Below are positions 18,142 to 26,957 of a stretch of DNA of 64,000 nt, in pieces. The stretch covers positions 310,001 to 374,000 of the forward strand of contig NZ_CP020918.1 in assembly GCF_003076455.1 (NCBI RefSeq). Direction: 5' to 3'. Under the pieces are notes generated by a model. That model was given only the letters and a program-made list of their open reading frames with translations, did not search any database and was not told the DNA's origin. Position 1 is the stretch's first letter. Every line of letters begins with the position of its first letter. The stretch is from Flavobacterium faecale (GTDB lineage Bacteria > Bacteroidota > Bacteroidia > Flavobacteriales > Flavobacteriaceae). Both the position numbers and the translations under genes were made by a program.

Positions 18142-18446
18142 ATTTTTTTATTTCAGGTTTAACTTTAAGTCTTCAATTGTGTAATTTATTGCAAAGGTCG
18201 TTCCGCTTTACAGATAATGTCAATATGTCGTATATTTTTTAGCCCAGATGGTAGTGGAAAGCTTTTTGAAATGGATGCCTATTTTTGTTGGTAAAAAAAA
18301 GCGACCAAAGGAAGCTCTTTTTTTGCCGTACAAAAAAGGCAGTAATGAAAAAACTTGTAACGAACAGCTGGAAAAGCTCCATAAAAATAAAAGAGCGCCA
18401 AAGAAAAACTTCTTATGACGCTCAAATATACTTAATTTTTTAGAAA
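18142..18446. other. gap between tig and clpP, terminator only
   Basis: This 305-base stretch contains the tig terminator at its right end and presumably the clpP promoter near 18150-18230. No TAnnTTTG box was found with certainty, and no ORF or RNA gene is recognisable. Confidence 0.4.
18380..18423 (-). terminator. intrinsic terminator after tig
   Basis: GAGCGCCA (18393-18400) pairs with TGACGCTC (18416-18423) with one G-U pair, extended by AAG/CTT. On the minus strand a T-rich tract follows. It lies about 24 bases past the tig stop codon. Confidence 0.7.
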
Positions 18447-19772
18447 TTATTCTCCGTAAGACGCAGCAATAAATTCGTCATAAGTTACTTCTTTGATTGT
18501 TGGTTTTGCTTTTTCTTTGAAAACCTCCAATAACTTCTCAGCAACTACTTGCTCAGAAAGTCTTTTTACTTCGTCTTGGTTAGACAAAACTCTTGCAACG
18601 ATTCCTTGAACTTCTTCGTCAGTTGGGTTTGTTTGACCAAATTGCGCCATTTGTTGACGGATATTTTTGGTTGTAAAAGTTTTTAAATCTTCAAAAGAAA
18701 CTTTGATATCTGTTTGAGACATTGCTCTACCTTCGATCAATTGAAAACGCAATCCTTTTTCAGAACGCTCGTATTCAACTTCTGCTTCTTCTGGAGATAA
18801 TTTTTTCTCTCCTACAGTTTGCAACCATTTTTTAAGGAAGGCAGCAGGTAAGTCAAACTTTGTGCTTTCGATTAAAAATTCAGTAACATCACCTAATAAT
18901 TTTTGGTCTGCTTGTTGTGCAAATTGCGACTCAGCATCTTCTTTAATTTTAGCTTTCAACTCATCAAGAGAAGCTACAGTTCCTTCACCAAACAATTTAT
19001 CAAACAATTCTTGGTTCAATTCTGCTGGCTCAGATGTAGTGATTTCTTCGATTGTGAAGTCAACATCAACTGCCAAATCATGTACGTTATCATGTGGTAC
19101 TTTTAGGTAGTCCATCAATTGATGAGCATCTTCAAATAATCCACTAGTATTTACAGTAACTACGTCACCAACTTTTTTACCGATAAATTTATCTGCAGTT
19201 GCTTTGTCTTTGAAAGCAGACAATGCGATAGTAGTAGTATTTCCGATTCCTTCAGCTTCATTTGTAAAGATACCTCTCAAATCTACACCTTCAGAAACAG
19301 TTTCTTGAGGAACTGCAGTACCGAATTGTTTTTGAATACGCTCTACTTGTCCGTCGATTAATTTGTCATCAGCAGAAACTACATATTTTACGATTTGGTT
19401 TTCAGCTTCTAAGTCTAAAACGAAATTTGGTACTAAACCAATTTCGAATTCAAAAGTTAGTTCTTCTGCAGACCAGTCTAAATCTTCGTTAACTACAGGA
19501 AGTGGAGTACCTAAAAGATTCAATCTTTCTGACTGAATGAAACGTTCAAGAGCTAAATCAACAACTTTTTTGATTTCTTCTTTTTTGATCTCTCTTCCGT
19601 ATTGTTTTTCAACAAGATCTTTAGGCACAGCACCTTTTCTAAATCCCTTAACTTGTGCCAATGGCATTTTTTCGTTGATTCTTTTGGTTATTTGACCTTT
19701 GTAATCCATGTGAACCACATTCATTACTATAGTTTCGCTTACTGCGTCTATTGCTACTCTTTTAATATCCAT
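18447..19772 (-). CDS. tig: trigger factor
   Basis: Trigger factor is the ribosome-bound folding chaperone. The 441-residue protein begins with the ribosome-binding domain, including the signature GFRKGAVPKDLVEKQYG near residue 43. The central domain (about 150-240) is divergent from the canonical FKBP-type PPIase, as is usual in Bacteroidetes. The C-terminal helical chaperone arms start near residue 265. It is the first gene of the tig-clpP-clpX series and has a good promoter upstream. Confidence 0.93.
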   Translation of the reverse strand: MDIKRVAIDAVSETIVMNVVHMDYKGQITKRINEKMPLAQVKGFRKGAVPKDLVEKQYGREIKKEEIKKVVDLALERFIQSERLNLLGTPLPVVNEDLDWSAEELTFEFEIGLVPNFVLDLEAENQIVKYVVSADDKLIDGQVERIQKQFGTAVPQETVSEGVDLRGIFTNEAEGIGNTTTIALSAFKDKATADKFIGKKVGDVVTVNTSGLFEDAHQLMDYLKVPHDNVHDLAVDVDFTIEEITTSEPAELNQELFDKLFGEGTVASLDELKAKIKEDAESQFAQQADQKLLGDVTEFLIESTKFDLPAAFLKKWLQTVGEKKLSPEEAEVEYERSEKGLRFQLIEGRAMSQTDIKVSFEDLKTFTTKNIRQQMAQFGQTNPTDEEVQGIVARVLSNQDEVKRLSEQVVAEKLLEVFKEKAKPTIKEVTYDEFIAASYGE

Positions 19773-19806
19773 CTTCTTCTTTAATTTACATAATAAAATT
19801 GGGTGG

Positions 19807-19837
19807 CAAAATTATAAAATTTTTAGAACCCAAACAA
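19807..19837 (-). promoter_or_regulatory. promoter of tig
   Basis: On the minus strand TTG (19837-19835), a 20-base spacer, and TAATTTTG (19814-19807) match the Flavobacterium TTG-N17-23-TAnnTTTG promoter pattern. The -7 box is 34 bases before the tig start codon. Confidence 0.6.
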
Positions 19838-20119
19838 GCTTTTTTATTTATTGGATGCCATCACATGATCATTACCCTAAAATGATAGCGCACTAATTAT
19901 TAATGAATTAAACTAAAAATAATTTAAAGTACATAATTTAAATAAAAAAGACATAATCAACTCGTGTTTTTCACGGACTATTTGTCACTTTATCGGCTTA
20001 AGGACATAAGATGATAATATTTTAATAATTAATTTGTTATGCATTATAATAATCTTACTTTTATATCTGCTTTCTAAAGTAATTAAAAGTTTAGAGAGGA
20101 AAATACCGCAATAAAAAAC
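19838..20119. other. intergenic region between the divergent tig and histidine kinase genes
   Basis: AT-rich stretch with no ORF of coding character and no clear hairpin. The kinase promoter must lie here, but I find no perfect TAnnTTTG box; the nearest is TAATTTG at about 20030. A purine-rich AGAGAGGA before the start codon at 20120 could act as a ribosome binding site. Confidence 0.35.
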
Positions 20120-22531
20120 ATGAAAGAACCTACTACGCCACTGCATGAAGCTGAACGATTAAAAGAACTAGAATCCTATAAAATTATTGGAGAGCTCGAA
20201 AGTTCAGACTATGACTTTTTGACCCAAATGGCAGCTGAAATTTGTGGTACAAAAATCTCATTAATCAGTTTAATTACCGAGGATAAGCAGTGGTTTCTAT
20301 CTCATCATGGGATTGACGCTAAAGAAACTCCAAGAGAACTGGCTTTTTGTGCACATGCCATAAATGAACCTGAGGAATTGTTTTTGGTAGAAGACGCAAC
20401 GATTGATCATCGCTTTTTTGACAATCCGTTGGTGACAGGAGCTGCTCAAGTAATCTTTTATGCTGGTATGCCCTTGGTTACAGAAAAAGGTGTCCCGCTA
20501 GGAACTCTTTGCGTGATTAATGACAAACCACAAACCCTAAACAAAGACCAAGTCAAAAAAATGAGGTTGCTAAGCGCTCAAGTAATGAAATTACTTGAAC
20601 TGCACAGACAAACCCTCACGCTCAAAAAGCAAAATATTGAATTACAAAAGGTTACTGAGCTATTCAAAGAAAGTCAACGGATTAATCATGTAGGTACTTG
20701 GGAACTTGACCTTACTACCAACGAAACAATTTGGACAGAGGAAGTTTTTAAAATTCATGAGGTTCCAATGAATTTTGATCACAATAAATCAAAAGCAGTT
20801 GAATTTTACCACCCAGAGGACCAACATATTATACTCGAAGCCATCACTAAAACGCTGGAGACAGAGGAACCTTATGATGTAATATGTCGCTTTGTTACAG
20901 CCAAAAATAATCATAAATGGGTGCGTGCTGCAGGCCGAATATGGAAAGAACCGGGGGAAAACCCAAAAATGATTGGTATTTTTCAAGATATTACTGAGCA
21001 AAAAAATACTGAAGATCAATTAAAAATAAGCGAAGAAGCCTTTAGAGGAAATTTTGAACACGGTGCCATCGGTATGGCATTACTAACCGAAAAGGGTAAT
21101 TGGCTTAAAGTAAACAAGAAACTTTGCGACATACTGGGCTACCCTGAAGAAGAGTTTTTAAACCTATCCTTTCAAGACATAACACACCCTGAAGATGCAG
21201 CAACTGATCTATATTTACTAAAACAACTTATCCAAGGTAAACGTGACAATTACACGCTAGAGAAGCGTTACATTCATAAAAACGGTGCAATAGTACATAT
21301 TATACTCGCCGTTTCTACTGTGAAAAACGAATTAAATAAAATACAATATTTTGTAGCTCAAATAGTTGACATAACCATAGCTAAGAATTTTGAATTAAAG
21401 CTATCAACGACATTATCCAATAAACAAGCTATTCTAGATGCAAATACGCAAGTAGCCATTATAGGTACAGATCTTAATGGTATTATTACTTTGTTTAATA
21501 AAGGAGCTGAACAAATGCTTGGTTACGATTCTAGCGAAGTAATTAATGTATGTAATACAAAAGCATTCCATCTAGAAAGTGAACTTAAAGAGTATTACGC
21601 ACCAAAATTGCATAAATCTAAGAACGACATAAATAAGGATACTCCTTTTGGACAAAAAGTCCAAGTTGACCTACACCAAACTCATGAATGGACCTATGTA
21701 CGTAAAGATAAAACGACGTTAACCGTTTTACTCTCGGTTACGCCAATTACACACGAGGGAGAAACTACTGGATACCTTGGCGTTGCCGCAGATATTACTG
21801 AGACTAAAAAAGCAGCACAAGAAACAGCAGCATTACTTGAAATAGCAGAGTCACAAAACGAACGTTTAAAGAACTTTGCTTATATCGTATCACATAATTT
21901 GCGCTCTCATTCTGGCGGAATTTCATCATTGATCGACTTAACAGAAGCGGAGTTTCCAACTTTTAGTGATACAGAAATTTTTGATTACCTAAAAAAATCA
22001 TCACAAAACCTAACCGAAACTATACAACATTTGACTGAGGTAGTCCAAATTAACTTATCTGATAAGTCAAAGTTAAAACCTACCCTAATCAAACCATTTA
22101 TTGAGAACACCTTTAACAGTCTAGTGATCCAAGCTCAAAATGCAAATTTCAAACTAATTAATAAGGTTTCAGATAGCATTGCAGTAAATGTAATTCCTGC
22201 CTATCTTGACAGTATAATTATGAATTTTGTGACCAATGCAATCAAATACAGTTCTCCTGAGAGAGATAGCTTTGTACAAGTTGAAACGGAACAGACGGAA
22301 AATTATGTCATACTTAAATTCATTGATAATGGACTCGGAATTAACCTAGAGAAACATGGCGACAAATTATTTGGAATGTACAAAACATTCCACAACCATC
22401 ATGACTCTCGCGGAATTGGACTATTTATCACCAAAAATCAAGTCGAAGCGATGAACGGAAAAATTGAAGTTGAAAGCGAAATTAATAAAGGGACCACTTT
22501 TAAAATATATTTTGAACATGAAAAAAATTGA
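20120..22531 (+). CDS. GAF-PAS-PAS-PAS sensor histidine kinase
   Basis: This is an 803-residue kinase without transmembrane segments, so it is likely cytosolic. A GAF domain covers about residues 20-170. Three PAS/PAC regions follow (about 185-295, 303-425, 430-560), the first with GTWELDL, the last with DLNGIITLFNKGAEQMLGY. The dimerisation domain carries His592 in IVSHNLRSHSGG. The ATPase has the N box MNFVTNAIKYSS, G1 FIDNGLGI and G2 RGIGLFITK. Its stop codon lies inside the next gene, a single-domain response regulator that is probably its partner. Ligand or signal is unknown. Confidence 0.9.
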   Translation: MKEPTTPLHEAERLKELESYKIIGELESSDYDFLTQMAAEICGTKISLISLITEDKQWFLSHHGIDAKETPRELAFCAHAINEPEELFLVEDATIDHRFFDNPLVTGAAQVIFYAGMPLVTEKGVPLGTLCVINDKPQTLNKDQVKKMRLLSAQVMKLLELHRQTLTLKKQNIELQKVTELFKESQRINHVGTWELDLTTNETIWTEEVFKIHEVPMNFDHNKSKAVEFYHPEDQHIILEAITKTLETEEPYDVICRFVTAKNNHKWVRAAGRIWKEPGENPKMIGIFQDITEQKNTEDQLKISEEAFRGNFEHGAIGMALLTEKGNWLKVNKKLCDILGYPEEEFLNLSFQDITHPEDAATDLYLLKQLIQGKRDNYTLEKRYIHKNGAIVHIILAVSTVKNELNKIQYFVAQIVDITIAKNFELKLSTTLSNKQAILDANTQVAIIGTDLNGIITLFNKGAEQMLGYDSSEVINVCNTKAFHLESELKEYYAPKLHKSKNDINKDTPFGQKVQVDLHQTHEWTYVRKDKTTLTVLLSVTPITHEGETTGYLGVAADITETKKAAQETAALLEIAESQNERLKNFAYIVSHNLRSHSGGISSLIDLTEAEFPTFSDTEIFDYLKKSSQNLTETIQHLTEVVQINLSDKSKLKPTLIKPFIENTFNSLVIQAQNANFKLINKVSDSIAVNVIPAYLDSIIMNFVTNAIKYSSPERDSFVQVETEQTENYVILKFIDNGLGINLEKHGDKLFGMYKTFHNHHDSRGIGLFITKNQVEAMNGKIEVESEINKGTTFKIYFEHEKN

Positions 22532-22910
22532 TCAAGTCTGTATCATTGACGATGACCCTACTCATATATTTATAACAAAAAAATATGTTGAACTTTCAGG
22601 TCTGGTCGAAAATATCATGATTTACAAAAATGGCAAAGAAGCCTACGACCATCTAAAAGCTATTTTTACGGCCTCTGAAAAGTTGCCCGAAATAATCTTA
22701 TTAGACCTTAATATGCCTATTTGGGATGGATGGCAGTTTCTAGAAGAGTTTATTAAAATTCCAATTAAGTCAAAAATTAATATTTTTATATTAACGAGTT
22801 CAGTAAGTGCAACTGACAAAATACAGGCTGAAAAATTTAACCTTAATGGAAATTACTTAGTTAAGCCTATTGCATTCAGCGAAATAAAAACGATTTTCAG
22901 CACGCTTTAA
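22518..22910 (+). CDS. single-domain (CheY-like) response regulator
   Basis: A 130-residue receiver domain without output domain. Acidic pocket residues are in CIIDDDPTH, the phosphoacceptor is Asp63 in ILLDLNMPIWDGW, the conserved Ser/Thr is in ILTSS, and the switch Lys116 is in YLVKPI. The frame is open further upstream, but the ATG at 22518 gives the correct domain start. It overlaps the kinase gene by 14 bases, indicating translational coupling. Regulators of this kind act by protein-protein contact; the target is not visible in the window. Confidence 0.92.
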   Translation: MKKIDQVCIIDDDPTHIFITKKYVELSGLVENIMIYKNGKEAYDHLKAIFTASEKLPEIILLDLNMPIWDGWQFLEEFIKIPIKSKINIFILTSSVSATDKIQAEKFNLNGNYLVKPIAFSEIKTIFSTL

Positions 22911-22966
22911 CTTCGAAAAATGAGCTTTAGTTTTTATTCGATATAAAAAATCTAATGCTCATTTTA

Positions 22967-23770
22967 TTACTCGAACATTATTTTCTCACCTACAGTGACC
23001 AAACCACTATCCTTGGCGATTAAATTTTGTCCGAAAATAACATTATTACCTTCCATTTTATATTTAGATAAGGTAGCGAGTGGTTCTTTACCTGAAACGA
23101 TTCCTTTTTCTGGATCAACAGATATCATCACACAACGCCCACAAGGTTTAACTCCTTGAAATTGCTGATTACCTATAGTAAAATTCTTCCACCCTTCTTC
23201 CTCGTATGCAACACCACCCTGAAATACAAAATTGGGACGAAATCGCTGAATAGAAACGGGTTCTTTTAATCTAGAATTTAAATCATCCAATGATGATTGT
23301 CCAATTATTAAAAACGGATAACCATCTGATAACGAAGTAATATTATCCGACTCAATTGCATATCTAGGATCCACCTTTCTGTGACTCTCATCTGGCATGT
23401 ACACTAGTCGAACCGAAAACCTTAAAATAGCCGAAAACCATTTAGCTATATTTTCATCTTCAACAATGGCCTGAACCTCATCTTCCCAAACCATACTCGA
23501 TATAGCAGGTCCTTTTTTTGTATTCGAAAGTGATATTGTAACATTTGAGGCAGTTGATGGATGAGATACTTCTAAAAAACCATCCTTAATGGCTGTTTTA
23601 AACAAAACCATCTCTGGGAAATTTCGTTGTGTCACAAAAACACCAGCATCATCAACCAACATCCAACGACGGTCAAATTCAAGGCCGCGAGAGGTAACTT
23701 GAGATTGCTGCAATGAAATTCCGGCCAATGATTTTATTGGATAAATCCAAATCTGAGAGAGCTGAAGCAT
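22967..23770 (-). CDS. MOSC domain protein, YcbX/mARC-like
   Basis: The 267-residue protein begins with the MOSC N-terminal beta-barrel domain (QIWIYPIKSLAGI, then RGLEFDRRWMLVD). The C-terminal MOSC domain holds QRFRPNFVF and the cysteine motif PCGRC (Cys210, Cys213), of which the first is the probable molybdenum ligand in this family. Such proteins are molybdenum-cofactor enzymes that reduce N-hydroxylated compounds, often with a ferredoxin-type partner domain. No fused ferredoxin domain is present here, so an external electron donor would be needed. Confidence 0.87.
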   Translation of the reverse strand: MLQLSQIWIYPIKSLAGISLQQSQVTSRGLEFDRRWMLVDDAGVFVTQRNFPEMVLFKTAIKDGFLEVSHPSTASNVTISLSNTKKGPAISSMVWEDEVQAIVEDENIAKWFSAILRFSVRLVYMPDESHRKVDPRYAIESDNITSLSDGYPFLIIGQSSLDDLNSRLKEPVSIQRFRPNFVFQGGVAYEEEGWKNFTIGNQQFQGVKPCGRCVMISVDPEKGIVSGKEPLATLSKYKMEGNNVIFGQNLIAKDSGLVTVGEKIMFE

Positions 23771-23821
23771 AACTGTTCATTTTTTTTCAAAACTACAAAA
23801 AACCTTCATTGAAGCCCATAA

Positions 23822-23855
23822 AAAAAGCCTCGAAAAATTTCTTTTTCGAGGCTTA
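23822..23855 (-). terminator. intrinsic terminator after tRNA-Glu
   Basis: AAGCCTCGAAAAA (23825-23837) pairs with CTTTTTCGAGGCTT (23841-23854). A T run follows on the minus strand. It sits 14 bases beyond the tRNA 3' end and could also stop transcripts arriving from 3' of the MOSC start. Confidence 0.8.
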
Positions 23856-23868
23856 GCCTTTTGAATTG

Positions 23869-23940
23869 TAGCCCGTAGCGGAATCGAACCGCTCTTACAT
23901 GGATGAAAACCATGCGTCCTAACCGATAGACGAACGGGCC
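23869..23940 (-). tRNA. tRNA-Glu (anticodon TTC)
   Basis: On the minus strand, acceptor GGCCCGT pairs with ACGGGCT. The D-arm is TCGTCTATCGGTTAGGACG-like, the anticodon stem-loop CATGG-TTTTCAT-CCATG contains TTC, and the T-arm is GCGGTTCGATTCCGC. Length 72 bases, no encoded CCA. Single tRNA with its own terminator, just upstream of the MOSC gene on the same strand. Confidence 0.94.
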
Positions 23941-24149
23941 ATTATTTCTTGTTGCGGTTGCAAAAGTAGTACTATTTTTGAGATTTGCAAAGACTAAACC
24001 TCAAAACACCGCTATTTCTTATAACCAACCGAGCGATATATTTTATAACCATTTCATAACTAGTACTTACCAGTTAAAAAAAGAAGGAAATATTTTTTAA
24101 GGATTTGTTTCTTTTTCTATATTAGCATAACCCTACCTAAGAAAACCCC

Positions 24150-26474
24150 TTAATAATTAACATTTACTCCAAAACCAAATCCCATATCACTATCATAATG
24201 AGTAGTTACACCTATGTTTTTCCCAACGATATATTTGAGACCTCCCATATATTCTTTGTCGGTGTTTACCATTAATGCCATTCTTAGCCTTTTGGTTAGC
24301 GGAATATCTTCACGCATCAACTGCAACCTTACATTTCCGTCATGAAAAATCTCCGTTTGAAAAACAACTAGCATGGGTAAAGTATAATTAAACCCCAAAC
24401 TAGCCTGAATGCGTTTGTCTTTCGTACTGGTTTGATTAAAAATCGTTCTCTCCACTTCATTATGCCCTAATTTTCTATATCGAGCATCCAATCCGATGAA
24501 AGGCATAAACCATTGATTTTTACCAATGTATCGACCAATGTGTGTTTCTGACTCGTAACCGTGTTCATCATGATATCCCAAACGCCATTCGGTTCCAAAA
24601 CTCCAACGTGCATTTTGCAACATGGCTTGCCCATCATTACCATTGCTAGCAAAATCATTTTCTACCATAACATGTAGCTGATCACTCTCTGACTGCAACT
24701 TTTTATATGCCTCTTTTTTATTAGGTATTAATGGATTCGGAGCAGAATTCTCATAGCTAAAAACCCTGTTCATTCCCGCCATCATGTGATACAAAATATG
24801 ACAATGAAAAAACCAGTCGCCATCAGCATTTGCTTCAAATTCTATGACATCAGTTTCCATTGGCATAATATCAAGAACATTTTTTAATGGAGCATAATCC
24901 CCTTTGCCGTTCAACACTCTAAAATCATGACCATGAAGATGCATTGGATGGCGCATCATCGAATTGTTATATAATGTAATGCGAACAATTTCGCCCTTCT
25001 TGATTAAAATTTTGTCGCTTTCTGAGAGTACTTTATTATCCATACTCCAAACATAACGATTCATATTACCTGTCAATTCAAATCGAAGCTCGCGAGTCCC
25101 TCCATCCCCAGAAGACGGAGTGGGTAACGTGGTAACTGTTGGCGATTTTAGCATGCCATAGTTCAAAGTAACTATTTTAGCCTTTTTCGAATTCATGTCC
25201 ATTTTTGAATGATCCATCTTCATAGTATTCGTTTCTGTTGTTTTACCATCAGTTTTTTTCATGGCCTCGTGATCCATTTTCGAATGATCCATTTTCATAC
25301 TACTCATCTGCTCCCCTGCTTTCGACTGGTTCATGGAGGACTCTGGATACATGACAGCATTCATATCCATTTGTTGCATGCTCATTTCCATTCCCATATC
25401 ATCCATGGTACCGTCCATGTTCATCATGTTATTCATCATTTTCATCCCTTCAAAATACTTTAATTTCGGTAGAAGATCGGCTGCCTTTTTCGTTCCTTCT
25501 CCAATGTAAATTGCAGTAGATTTGGTTCTATCTTCTGGAGTTGCTAAAAACGCATAGGAAGTATCTTTTTCTGGAACAGTCACAATCACATCATACGTTT
25601 CAGAAACACCAACAATTAATCTATCCACTTCAACTGGATCTACATCATTTCCGTCATTAGCCACGACTGTCATTTTTCCGCCACCGTAGGTTAGCCAAAA
25701 ATAGGACGACGCTCCACCATTTGAAATTCGTAAACGTACTTTATCACCTGCTTTAAATTCTGACAACTGACTTTCCGTTTTTCCATTGATCAAAAACTTG
25801 TCATAATACACATCGCTAACATCCATTGCTAGCATTCGTTTCCACTCGTTGATTATTTTTGTCTTAAAGTGCCCCGCTTTTATCGCTTCAGCATAACTTT
25901 GAGTGGTACCTTTTTTTATTGCAAACCAATCTGAAGCGTTGTGTAACATCCTATGCACGTTTTCAGGTTTGTAATCCGTCCATTCGCTTAAAATAATAGG
26001 AACTTGTGGAAGATCATCAATTCCTTTTCGAAAGGTTGAGTCGTCTGATTTTTTCTTTAAAATCAAAGAACCATACATTCCTATTTGTTCTTGCAAACCA
26101 CTATGACTGTGGTACCAATGCGTACCCGATTGAATTATAGGAAAACGATACACGTGCTCGGTTCTTGGTTTTATAGGCATTTGTGTCATATAAGGAACAC
26201 CATCTTCTTTATTGGGCACAAACAAGCCGTGCCAATGCAGAGAGGTTCCTTCTTTCAGTTCATTGTACACATGAATTTCGGCAATATCCCCTTCGGTAAA
26301 AGTTAAGGTTGGCATTGGAATTTGTCCATTTACTGCGATCGCTTTTTTTGGTTTCCCTGTAAAATTGACTACTGTATCCCTAACATACAAATCATACCGA
26401 ACTACCTTTTGAGCAGTAATTTTAGTTGAAACAAATACTAGTAAAACCAATAGCATTAAAGTATTATTTTTCAT
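24150..26474 (-). CDS. multicopper oxidase (PcoA/CopA-like) with C-terminal CopB-like outer-membrane domain
   Basis: A signal peptide (residues 1-21, ending TAQ) directs export. The oxidase domains carry the four copper-ligand motifs: HWHGLF (80-84), HWYHSHSG (119-126), HPMHLHGHDF (509-518) and HCHILYHMMAGM (557-568). These are trinuclear and type 1 sites of a laccase-type enzyme that oxidises Cu(I). A Met/His-rich stretch (about 343-430, many MDHSKM-type units) should bind copper. Residues from about 600 to 774 form alternating beta strands resembling the CopB outer-membrane barrel, so the protein looks like a CopA-CopB fusion. It is last in the copper operon and overlaps the upstream DUF305 gene by 11 bases. 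Confidence 0.9.
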   Translation of the reverse strand: MKNNTLMLLVLLVFVSTKITAQKVVRYDLYVRDTVVNFTGKPKKAIAVNGQIPMPTLTFTEGDIAEIHVYNELKEGTSLHWHGLFVPNKEDGVPYMTQMPIKPRTEHVYRFPIIQSGTHWYHSHSGLQEQIGMYGSLILKKKSDDSTFRKGIDDLPQVPIILSEWTDYKPENVHRMLHNASDWFAIKKGTTQSYAEAIKAGHFKTKIINEWKRMLAMDVSDVYYDKFLINGKTESQLSEFKAGDKVRLRISNGGASSYFWLTYGGGKMTVVANDGNDVDPVEVDRLIVGVSETYDVIVTVPEKDTSYAFLATPEDRTKSTAIYIGEGTKKAADLLPKLKYFEGMKMMNNMMNMDGTMDDMGMEMSMQQMDMNAVMYPESSMNQSKAGEQMSSMKMDHSKMDHEAMKKTDGKTTETNTMKMDHSKMDMNSKKAKIVTLNYGMLKSPTVTTLPTPSSGDGGTRELRFELTGNMNRYVWSMDNKVLSESDKILIKKGEIVRITLYNNSMMRHPMHLHGHDFRVLNGKGDYAPLKNVLDIMPMETDVIEFEANADGDWFFHCHILYHMMAGMNRVFSYENSAPNPLIPNKKEAYKKLQSESDQLHVMVENDFASNGNDGQAMLQNARWSFGTEWRLGYHDEHGYESETHIGRYIGKNQWFMPFIGLDARYRKLGHNEVERTIFNQTSTKDKRIQASLGFNYTLPMLVVFQTEIFHDGNVRLQLMREDIPLTKRLRMALMVNTDKEYMGGLKYIVGKNIGVTTHYDSDMGFGFGVNVNY

Positions 26475-26940
26475 TTTCTAACCTTTTTATCATCAATTTC
26501 ATTTCTTCTATTTCCTTCTTCTGAGCTTTTATAATATTATTCGCTAGCTTCTTAACCTCTGGATCTTTGACATCTGCTCTTTCACTAGTCAATATGGCAA
26601 TAGAATGGTGTGGTATCATCCCTTTTAACCACAAAACATCACCAATAATTGGTTTTTGAGTTCGAACAAGAAATAAAGCCGAACTAAAAAGAAGTACACT
26701 CCCCAGAAATATCGCTGTATTTTTCTTCTTGTTTTTATACATTCCCATCATCATCATCAACATGATCACTGCCATTGCAGATATCCCGAGACAGCTCATG
26801 TAGAACCTAGTAAGACTAAAATATACATGGTCTATCGAATAAGTATTCAAGTACATTGTGATATACATTGCTACGAATGATAGGCCTAACATTACAAAGA
26901 ATCTGCTGTAATTTTTATTATTCATATTATTATTTTCCAT
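26464..26940 (-). CDS. DUF305 membrane protein of the copper island
   Basis: The 158-residue protein has three hydrophobic helices (about residues 13-32, 46-66, 74-93) and a C-terminal DUF305-type helical segment with MIPHHSIAILTSERA and DPEVKKLANNIIKAQKKEIEEM. The HH of IPHH and the Met-rich helix MLMMMMGM are possible copper contacts. DUF305 proteins often accompany copper oxidases and ATPases; their exact role is unknown. It lies 17 bases after copA and overlaps the oxidase gene. Confidence 0.85.
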   Translation of the reverse strand: MENNNMNNKNYSRFFVMLGLSFVAMYITMYLNTYSIDHVYFSLTRFYMSCLGISAMAVIMLMMMMGMYKNKKKNTAIFLGSVLLFSSALFLVRTQKPIIGDVLWLKGMIPHHSIAILTSERADVKDPEVKKLANNIIKAQKKEIEEMKLMIKRLENEK

Positions 26941-26957
26941 AGTACTATGATTTAAGA

